This document shows positions 58,068-64,000 of a stretch of DNA of 64,000 nucleotides, piece after piece. The notes under the pieces were generated by a model. That model did not search any database. It was given only the letters and a program-made list of their open reading frames with translations, and had not been told where the DNA came from. Each line of letters begins with the position of its first letter. Positions within the stretch are counted from its first letter, which is position 1. Source of the DNA: Streptomyces sp. WAC 04229 (GTDB lineage: Bacteria; Actinomycetota; Actinomycetes; Streptomycetales; Streptomycetaceae); assembly GCF_003947455.1 (NCBI RefSeq), contig NZ_QHJH01000005.1, positions 1 through 64,000 of the forward strand. Direction: 5' to 3'. Both the position numbers and the translations under genes were made by a program.

Positions 58068-61000
58068 ATGGCACGAACCGCGGTCCAGTACGAGGCCGAC
58101 AGTCTGCTGCACGCCCTCGACCCGCTCGCCCACCCGGCCCGCACGCGCGAACTCGTCGTGCGCGCGGGCGATTCGGACGACCCGCGGTCCCTGCTCGCCG
58201 AGCTGGAGACGCGCGGCGCCCACGGACGCCGGCTCGCCGTCGTCGCCGCGTCGGCCGCGGGCGACACCGGGTGGATCGCGGACCGGATCGCCGACCCCGA
58301 CCCCTACGTGCGCGGTCACGCCCTGCGCGTGGCCGGCAGCCTGGGCGTGCCGGACGCGGCGTTCGAGACGGCCCTCGCCGACGCCCCCGAGACCACCCGC
58401 CGCGCCCTGCTGCGCGCCGTCGTGGCCGGCGGGCGCACCGCCCTCGCCGACCGGCTGGTGGACGGGGTGCGCCGCGACCGGGGCGACACCGAGGCCACCC
58501 GCCTGCTGCCGGGCTGCACCCCGCCGACGGTCGCCCGGCTGCTGCCCGGACTGCTCTACGCGGTGCGGGCCTGGTCGCCGCTGGCCAAGCGGCACCGCGC
58601 GGCCCTCTTCGATGCCCTGGAGCGGGAGCTGACCGCGCTGCCCGAGGCCCCGCGCGACACCTGGTGGCGCCGGTACGCGCACCCGGTGGCTCTCCTCGCG
58701 CCCGCCGAACCCGCGCGCGTGCTGCGACTGCTGGAGGAGTACGGGCCGAGCCGCCTGCCGCACGAACTGCTCGGCGCGCTCCCCGCGTTCGCCGCGGCGG
58801 ACCCCCGGCGGACGCTGCGCCTGCTCCCCACGCCCGCCTGGACCGCCGTCACCGGCGTGCACCGGCTGGGACGCACGGTCCTGTACCGGCTGACCCGGCA
58901 CGACTCGCCCGAACTCGTCGCCTACGCCCGGATCCTGCTGCCCTACGGCGACCTGCCGCGGCTGCTCAGGGCGCTCCCGCCCGCCCGGCGCCCCGCCCTG
59001 TGCGAGGCCGTCCGCGAGGGGCGGGGAGCCGGCGGCGCCGTCCTGGTCGACGAGCCGTTCCTGGAGGTGCTGCCGCGTCCGCACGCCGCCCGGGAGGCCC
59101 GGGAGGCCGCCGCACGCGCGCGTGCCGACGGCGCCGGCCCGTTCACGATCCTGGCCGCCGAGTCCTTCCTCCCGGTGGCCGAGGTGCACGACCGGCTGCT
59201 GGCGGCCACCGGGCACCAAGACGCCGACGACCGCGCCCGCGCCTGGCGCCTGCTGGTCCGCAACGCCGCCCGCTCCGGCGACCCGGCCGCCGTCACCGCC
59301 GTGCTCCGGGACATGGCCCGGCTGGCCAACGAACAGGACCCCGTACGGTCCGCCGCGCTGCGGGCGGCGGTCACCGTCCCGGCCTCCCTGTTCACCGAGG
59401 AGGTCGCCGACCTCCTGGACCGCGTCGCCACCGACGCCGTCGCGGCCCGCGACTCCTCGCCCGAGACCCGCCGCCTGCTCAGCACCCTCGCCCTCGGCAT
59501 CCTGCGCGAGCACGCGGCCGGCGGCACGCGCGCGCTGGTCAACTGGGCGCTGCGCACCCTCGTCCGGATATCCGGCACCACCGGCGGCGCGGACCTCGGC
59601 CGCCTCGACCGCACCCTGCGGCGCGGCCAGGAGCACCAGGTGTTCGAGGCGCTTCGCCCGTGGATCGAGGCCGGGGCCGAGAAGTCCGACTACGGCCTCG
59701 TCTTCGCGCTCGCCCGCGCGGTGGGCCCCCGCGCCGCCGGGATGCCGGAACTCCAGGACCTGCTCTGGCAGGCCGTCCGGTACGGCGACGACACGACCGC
59801 GCGCACCGCGGTCGGCCTGTGGCTCGAACCGCCCGCCACCCGCGACGAACGCGCGGCCCGCGTCCTCGCCCACGAGCCGTCGGCGGCCGTGCTCGCGCCG
59901 GTGCGCGACGTGCTCGTGCGGCGCCGTACCGATCTGCTCGACCCGCTGCTCGCCGAGACGCCGCCGTACGGCAGGTTCCTGACCAAGGGCACCCGCTGGT
60001 CGCTCCCGGTGGGCGCGCACGAGGTGAGCCGGTGGGTGCCGCGCCAGCAGCTCGCCCTGCTGCGCCGGTGCGCCGCGCGGGCGGCCGACACCGGCCTGCC
60101 GCTGCACGCGCGGGCGACGGCCCTGACCCGGGCCGCCGCCGTGCCCGACGGGGGAGCCGACCTCCTGCGCCGCTGGACCGGATCGGCGGAGGTCGTCCTC
60201 GCGGAGGCCGCGCTCGCCGCCCTGGCCGGCACCGACCGGGCCGCCGAGTCACTGCCCGAGCTGCTGGCCCACGCGGGCGGCGACCGGGCCCGCGTCGCCG
60301 TGTACGCGGTCACCCGGGCGTCCCGGCAGGTGCGGCCGTCGGTCCTCGCCGGCCACCTGCGGGACGTGCTGCGGGCGCCGGACGCCAAGGTGACCGGCCG
60401 CAAGGAGGCCGTCCGCCTCGCCGCGGTCCGGCTCCCCGTGCCGGACGCCGCGGCCCTCGTCGCCGAGGTGTACGCCCGCCCGGGCACCCACCGGGACGTC
60501 CGCGCCGCCTGCGTCGCCTTCACCGGCGGGCTGCTGGGGCACGAGGAGGTCTGGGAGCTGCTGCACGACGCGGCGGCCGGTGCGCCGGTCCTGCGGGCCG
60601 CACTGCTGCGGGCCCTGCCGATGAACCTGCCCGAGGCCCACCGCGCCCGCTACGCGGCCCTGGTGCGTGACGTGGCGGCCGATCCCGCCGCCGACCCGGC
60701 CACCGCGATCCTCGCCTTCCAGGCGCTGGCCCGCTGGGCCCCCTGGTCGGCCGAGGCGCCCGGCGTGCTCGCCGGGGCCGTCACGGACCTCGGCAACCGC
60801 GGAACCTGGGCCTCGGCCGCCAACGCCCTGATCGGCGCGGCGTCGAGCGCCCCGCACGGCCTCACCGGACTGCTGGACGCCCTGACCACGCTGGCCGGGA
60901 CGGAGGACGGCGAGGGCAGTGACGCGGGGGAGACCCGGGACCGGCCGTCCCGCCGCCGGATCGAGGCCCTCGTCGCCGGGCTCGAAACGGGAGGCCGGCG

Positions 61001-61433
61001 CCCCGAGGCGGTCCGCCCGGCCGCCCTGGCCGCCGCCGAGCTGCTGTCCGCGTACGACGCCCACATGGCCCGGGCCGCCGTGCTCGCCGCGCACCACGTG
61101 GACCTGAGCGCCGTACCGCCGCGGCTGGACCGGGTGGCCGACCTGGCGGGACCCGACCGCCCGGCGCTGGCGGCGCGGGTCGCCGGCGCCGTGCGCGAGC
61201 GACTGGAGGCCCGGGAACAGCCCGGCGACTCCGCGGTGCTGCTCGCCGAGGCCCGGACGCTGGCCGAGCACGGCGGTCACGCCAGAGGGCTGATGGCCGT
61301 GGCCGTCACCGGCGCCCTCGGCGACCGCGAGGACTGGCCCGCCCCCTGGCGCGCCACGCTGCGCACCCTGCGCCGCCACCCCGTGCCCGACGTGCGCGAC
61401 GCGGCGCTGGAGGAGACGACGGCCTACGAGTGA
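58068..61433 (+). CDS. large HEAT-repeat-like hypothetical protein (1121 aa)
   Basis: A protein almost wholly built of Ala/Leu/Arg-rich helices, with recurring 30-40-residue units such as 'DPDPYVRGHALRVAGSLG' and 'HPVPDVRDAALEE' that look like HEAT repeats, especially at both ends. No enzyme motif, signal peptide or membrane segment is seen, so it is probably a cytosolic scaffold. ATG 58068 has no SD; CAGAAT (58056-58061) lies 6 nt upstream and may be the -10 of a leaderless message. It follows the WhiB-like gene by 74 bp. Function unknown. Confidence 0.75.
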   Translation: MARTAVQYEADSLLHALDPLAHPARTRELVVRAGDSDDPRSLLAELETRGAHGRRLAVVAASAAGDTGWIADRIADPDPYVRGHALRVAGSLGVPDAAFETALADAPETTRRALLRAVVAGGRTALADRLVDGVRRDRGDTEATRLLPGCTPPTVARLLPGLLYAVRAWSPLAKRHRAALFDALERELTALPEAPRDTWWRRYAHPVALLAPAEPARVLRLLEEYGPSRLPHELLGALPAFAAADPRRTLRLLPTPAWTAVTGVHRLGRTVLYRLTRHDSPELVAYARILLPYGDLPRLLRALPPARRPALCEAVREGRGAGGAVLVDEPFLEVLPRPHAAREAREAAARARADGAGPFTILAAESFLPVAEVHDRLLAATGHQDADDRARAWRLLVRNAARSGDPAAVTAVLRDMARLANEQDPVRSAALRAAVTVPASLFTEEVADLLDRVATDAVAARDSSPETRRLLSTLALGILREHAAGGTRALVNWALRTLVRISGTTGGADLGRLDRTLRRGQEHQVFEALRPWIEAGAEKSDYGLVFALARAVGPRAAGMPELQDLLWQAVRYGDDTTARTAVGLWLEPPATRDERAARVLAHEPSAAVLAPVRDVLVRRRTDLLDPLLAETPPYGRFLTKGTRWSLPVGAHEVSRWVPRQQLALLRRCAARAADTGLPLHARATALTRAAAVPDGGADLLRRWTGSAEVVLAEAALAALAGTDRAAESLPELLAHAGGDRARVAVYAVTRASRQVRPSVLAGHLRDVLRAPDAKVTGRKEAVRLAAVRLPVPDAAALVAEVYARPGTHRDVRAACVAFTGGLLGHEEVWELLHDAAAGAPVLRAALLRALPMNLPEAHRARYAALVRDVAADPAADPATAILAFQALARWAPWSAEAPGVLAGAVTDLGNRGTWASAANALIGAASSAPHGLTGLLDALTTLAGTEDGEGSDAGETRDRPSRRRIEALVAGLETGGRRPEAVRPAALAAAELLSAYDAHMARAAVLAAHHVDLSAVPPRLDRVADLAGPDRPALAARVAGAVRERLEAREQPGDSAVLLAEARTLAEHGGHARGLMAVAVTGALGDREDWPAPWRATLRTLRRHPVPDVRDAALEETTAYE

Positions 61434-61480
61434 CGGATCCGGTCGCGGTCGGCGTTGTCGCCATCGACTCCGTCGGCCGG

Positions 61481-62455
61481 TCAGCCCGCCGCTCGGGCCG
61501 CCATCCGGGCCTTGCGCGCCGCCAGCTTCTCGTCGAACTTGGCTGCCTCGGCGTCGAGCCCGCCCATGTAGAGACCCAGTTCCTCCTGGGCCCGCACACC
61601 CTCCGGGCCGAGTCCGTCGATCTCCAGGACCTTCAGGAAGCGCAGCACGGGCTGGATCACGTCGTCGTGGTGGATGCGCAGGTTGTAGACCTCGCCGATC
61701 GCCATCTGCGCGGCGGCCCGCTCGAAGCCGGGCATGCCGTGACCGGGCATCCGGAAGTTGACGACCACGTCCCGCACGGCCTGCATGGTGAGGTCGGGCG
61801 CGATCTCGAAGGCGGCCTTGAGCAGGTTCCGGTAGAAGACCATGTGCAGGTTCTCGTCGGTCGCGATGCGGGCCAGCATGCGGTCGCAGACCGGGTCGCC
61901 GGACTGGTGGCCGGTGTTGCGGTGCGAGATGCGGGTGGCCAGCTCCTGGAAGGCGACGTAGGCCACCGAGTGCAGCATCGAGTGCCGGTTGTCCGACTCG
62001 AAGCCCTCGCTCATGTGGGCCATCCGGAACTGCTCCAGCTTGTCCGGGTCGACCGCGCGGGAGGTGAGCAGGTAGTCGCGCATGACGATGCCGTGCCGCC
62101 CCTCCTCGGCGGTCCAGCGGTGCACCCAGGTGCCCCAGGCGCCGTCACGGCCGAAGAGGCTGGCGATCTCGTGGTGGTAGCTGGGGAGGTTGTCCTCCGT
62201 CAGCAGGTTCACCACGAGCGCGATCCGGCCGATCTCGGTGACCTTCGACTGCTCCTTCTCCCAGGCTTCGCCGTCCTCGAAGATCCCCGGGAAGTTCCGT
62301 CCGTCGGTCCACGGCACGTACTCGTGCGGCATCCAGTCCTTGGCGACCTTCAGATGCCGGTTGAGTTCGGTCTCGACCACTTCCTCCAGCGCGTACAGCA
62401 GCCGGGCGTCGGTCCAGTCGGCGGAGGAGCCGAGGTGCGGGGAGACGATCGTCAC
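61481..62455 (-). CDS. acyl-ACP desaturase (DesA family)
   Basis: A 324-residue soluble diiron desaturase. The iron ligands fall in the usual places: Glu in 'VVETELNRHL', E-x-x-H in 'EEGRHG' and again in 'ATDENLHM', with 'LTEDNLPSYHHEI' near the first site. It inserts a double bond into acyl chains on ACP (or CoA), changing membrane fluidity. GTG 62455 has GGAG 6 nt upstream. Three tandem operators lie 57-102 bp before the start, so expression is probably under a TetR-type repressor responding to lipid status; that regulator is not in the window. Confidence 0.9.
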   Translation of the reverse strand: MTIVSPHLGSSADWTDARLLYALEEVVETELNRHLKVAKDWMPHEYVPWTDGRNFPGIFEDGEAWEKEQSKVTEIGRIALVVNLLTEDNLPSYHHEIASLFGRDGAWGTWVHRWTAEEGRHGIVMRDYLLTSRAVDPDKLEQFRMAHMSEGFESDNRHSMLHSVAYVAFQELATRISHRNTGHQSGDPVCDRMLARIATDENLHMVFYRNLLKAAFEIAPDLTMQAVRDVVVNFRMPGHGMPGFERAAAQMAIGEVYNLRIHHDDVIQPVLRFLKVLEIDGLGPEGVRAQEELGLYMGGLDAEAAKFDEKLAARKARMAARAAG

Positions 62456-62511
62456 GGAGAACTCCAGGGGACGTGCGACAGTGCGGAGCGACCGGCGAGC
62501 GGTGCCGGGAA

Positions 62512-62557
62512 CCTACGGGATCGTAGGCTACGAAACCGTAGGTTACGAGGGCGTAGG
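62512..62557. promoter_or_regulatory. three tandem CCTACG-N4-CGTAGG operators upstream of the desaturase
   Basis: CCTACGGGATCGTAGG (62512-62527) is a perfect 6+4+6 palindrome. Near-copies follow at 62527-62542 (GCTACG-AAAC-CGTAGG) and 62542-62557 (GTTACG-AGGG-CGTAGG), each sharing one base with the previous, at an exact 15-bp period. Size and symmetry suit a TetR-type dimer. The copies cover the expected promoter of the minus-strand desaturase. Confidence 0.75.
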
Positions 62558-62661
62558 TTAAACGCACTGTAAAGGCCGCTGATCAGCCACTGTCCCGCAG
62601 GGCCCGGAAAGGCACCGAGACACGCAGGTCCCGGGGCCGGACGGGTGACGTGCCGGCGAGT

Positions 62662-63438
62662 TCAGGCGTACAGCTCCCGTATCCGGACCGAGAGGCATGT
62701 CACACAGCCTTCGAGCTTCTCGAACTCGCCGATGTCGACGAGTACGGGTTCGTGGCCGAGGTCGGCCAGCAGCTCCGCCGTCTTCGGCGCGCTCGCCGCC
62801 ATCAGCAGCCTGTCCCCGCCGAGCAGCACCACGTGCGCCCCCGACTCCTCCGGCACCGGCAGGAAGCGCGGGTAGAGCGACGGCACGTCGGTCTGCGGGA
62901 TGTGCCCGATCACCGTGCCATCCGGCAGCGCGGTCACCGCCGACTTCAGGTGCAGCACTTTGCTCACCGGCACGGCGACGACCCGGGCGCCCAGCGGCTC
63001 GAACGCGGCCCGCACCTGCTGCACCCCGGCCGCGTTGGTGCGCCCGCCGCGCCCGACGTAGATCGTGTCGCCGACCTTCAGGACGTCGCCGCCGTCCAGG
63101 GTGCCGGGCTCCCAGACCCAGTTGACCGAGCAGCCGAGCCGGGCCACGGCCTCCTCGACGCCGGCCGTCTCCGCCCGCCGGGACTCCGCGCCGGGCCGCG
63201 TGATCAGGGCGACGTTGCGGTACATGACGACCGTGTCCTCGACGAACACCGAGTCGGGGCAGTCGTCGGCGGGGTCCACCTCCAGCGTCTCCCAGCCGTT
63301 GGCCCCCAGGGCCTCGACGTAGGCGTCCCACTGCTCGACCGCCAGGGCGTGGTCGACCGGCTCCCGCTCGACGTGGGTCACCAGGCCTTCGGCGAGCCTG
63401 GAGCTTGGGCGGCGGACGAGGGCCTTCTTGCTGGGCAC
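62662..63438 (-). CDS. dimethylarginine dimethylaminohydrolase (DDAH)-like amidinotransferase-fold enzyme
   Basis: A 258-residue enzyme of the guanidine-modifying superfamily. 'DDCPDSVFVEDTVVMY' binds the guanidine side, 'GTLDGGDVLKVGDTIYVG' follows, the catalytic His is in 'VLHLKSAVTAL', and the nucleophilic Cys is C248 in 'EGCVTCLSVRIREL'. It should release dimethylamine and citrulline from methylated arginine. GTG 63438 has GGAAGG 6 nt upstream. The arrangement matches known Streptomyces DDAH proteins. Confidence 0.9.
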   Translation of the reverse strand: MPSKKALVRRPSSRLAEGLVTHVEREPVDHALAVEQWDAYVEALGANGWETLEVDPADDCPDSVFVEDTVVMYRNVALITRPGAESRRAETAGVEEAVARLGCSVNWVWEPGTLDGGDVLKVGDTIYVGRGGRTNAAGVQQVRAAFEPLGARVVAVPVSKVLHLKSAVTALPDGTVIGHIPQTDVPSLYPRFLPVPEESGAHVVLLGGDRLLMAASAPKTAELLADLGHEPVLVDIGEFEKLEGCVTCLSVRIRELYA

Positions 63439-63534
63439 GCGGGGCCTTCCGTATCGGCGCTGTCGGTTCCGGCGCCCGTGGTCCGGCGCCGGTTCGCCAT
63501 CATGCAGCGGGGACGCGTGCGGACGGAACCCCCG

Positions 63535-64000
63535 TCAGCCGCTCGTAGCCCTCCTGAGATGCTCCGCCGTGCTGGAGCCGCGGGCGGCGAGCAGGTCCCG
63601 CGGGGTGCCCTCGAAGAGCACCCGGCCACCGTCCCGGCCGCCGCCGGGGCCGAGGTCCACGACCCAGTCGGCGTGCGCGACCACGTCCAGGTTGTGCTCC
63701 ACGACCACCACCGTGTTGCCGGTGTCGACCAGCCGGTCCAGCAGCGCGAGCAGCCCCTGGACGTCCGACATGTGCAGTCCGGTGGTCGGCTCGTCCAGGA
63801 CGTAGACCGCGCCGGTGCGGTGCAGGCGGGTGGCCAGCTTGATGCGCTGCCGCTCGCCGCCGGAGAGCGTGGACAGCGGCTGTCCGAGGGTGAGGTAGGT
63901 GAGACCGACGTCGTGCAGGGCGCGCAGCCGCCGCCGCAGGCCCGGGTCGGCGAAGAAGTCCAGCGCCTGGCCCGCGGTCATCGCCAGCACGTCGGCGACC
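63535..64000 (-). CDS. UvrA-like ABC ATPase, C-terminal part (cut by window edge)
   Basis: The last 154 codons of a UvrA-like protein; the gene runs off the right edge. The ABC signature 'LSTLSGGERQRIKLATRL', Walker B 'VYVLDEPTTGLHMSDV' and H-loop 'VVVVEHNLDVVAHADWVVD' are present. The short C-terminus without the long zinc-finger tail fits the stand-alone UvrA paralogues found in Streptomyces, often called excinuclease-like or drug-resistance ATPases, more than the main UvrA, though the rest of the gene is needed to tell. Confidence 0.8.
   Translation of the reverse strand, partial: VADVLAMTAGQALDFFADPGLRRRLRALHDVGLTYLTLGQPLSTLSGGERQRIKLATRLHRTGAVYVLDEPTTGLHMSDVQGLLALLDRLVDTGNTVVVVEHNLDVVAHADWVVDLGPGGGRDGGRVLFEGTPRDLLAARGSSTAEHLRRATSG

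Noticed and set aside
56013..60107. Very long minus-strand open frame across LacI, VOC, WhiB and HEAT-like genes
   Set aside because: It crosses several real genes on both strands and lacks any family motif; a shadow frame produced by high GC.

Overview
The window is very GC-rich with strong third-position GC bias, many GTG and some TTG starts, and dense 4-nt stop/start overlaps. Together with a complete ramCSABR (SapB) cluster, a pcaIJFHGBL operon with a PcaV-type MarR gene, a two-domain laccase and a WhiB-like gene, this points to a Streptomyces chromosome. The gene order resembles the S. coelicolor segment carrying ram, pca and the small laccase. I see no rRNA, tRNA, CRISPR array or intact insertion sequence.

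Left part (1-13.9 kb): an ATP-grasp enzyme diverges from a metallophosphoesterase that is coupled to an Sfp-type phosphopantetheinyl transferase. An XRE regulator/ImmA-like peptidase pair diverges from a regulator-type sensor protein without a DNA-binding domain. At 5.65-11.2 kb a six-gene operon encodes hydroxyproline catabolism: three subunits of a D-hydroxyproline dehydrogenase, a DapA-like deaminase, the 4-hydroxyproline epimerase and a GntR/FCD regulator. Region 11.2-13.9 kb is sparse and partly decayed, with only an IMP-cyclohydrolase-like protein and a small SRPBCC protein.

Middle (13.9-37.9 kb): ramC (class III lanthipeptide synthetase), ramS (43-aa precursor), ramA and ramB (heterodimeric ABC exporter) are followed by the convergent regulator ramR. 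Next come a DUF4132 protein with a 1672-aa partner, a metabolite/H+ symporter diverging from a Tat-exported phospholipase C, an EamA transporter/PAP2 phosphatase pair diverging from a TetR gene across a striking operator array, a DUF2510 membrane protein, and a large AAA regulator lacking a DNA-binding domain.

Right part (37.9-64 kb): the minus-strand operon pcaI-pcaJ-pcaF-pcaH-pcaG-pcaB-pcaL converts protocatechuate to succinyl-CoA and acetyl-CoA, with pcaV divergent from it. Then follow a DUF3048 lipoprotein, a zinc alcohol dehydrogenase, and a divergent LigC-type ligase/PolDom repair pair. A secreted redox locus comes next: a ThuA-sugar dehydrogenase fusion translationally coupled to a cupredoxin-Ig-ketoglycoside hydrolase, divergent from a laccase and followed by a LacI regulator. 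A VOC protein, a WhiB-like protein, a 1121-aa repeat-rich protein, an acyl-ACP desaturase under three tandem operators, a DDAH and the end of a UvrA-like ATPase complete the window.

The observations most worth following are the laccase/ThuA/cupredoxin locus, the DUF4132 two-gene module, the RamS insertion with the asymmetric RamAB ATPase, and the operator arrays upstream of the desaturase and at the TetR gene.
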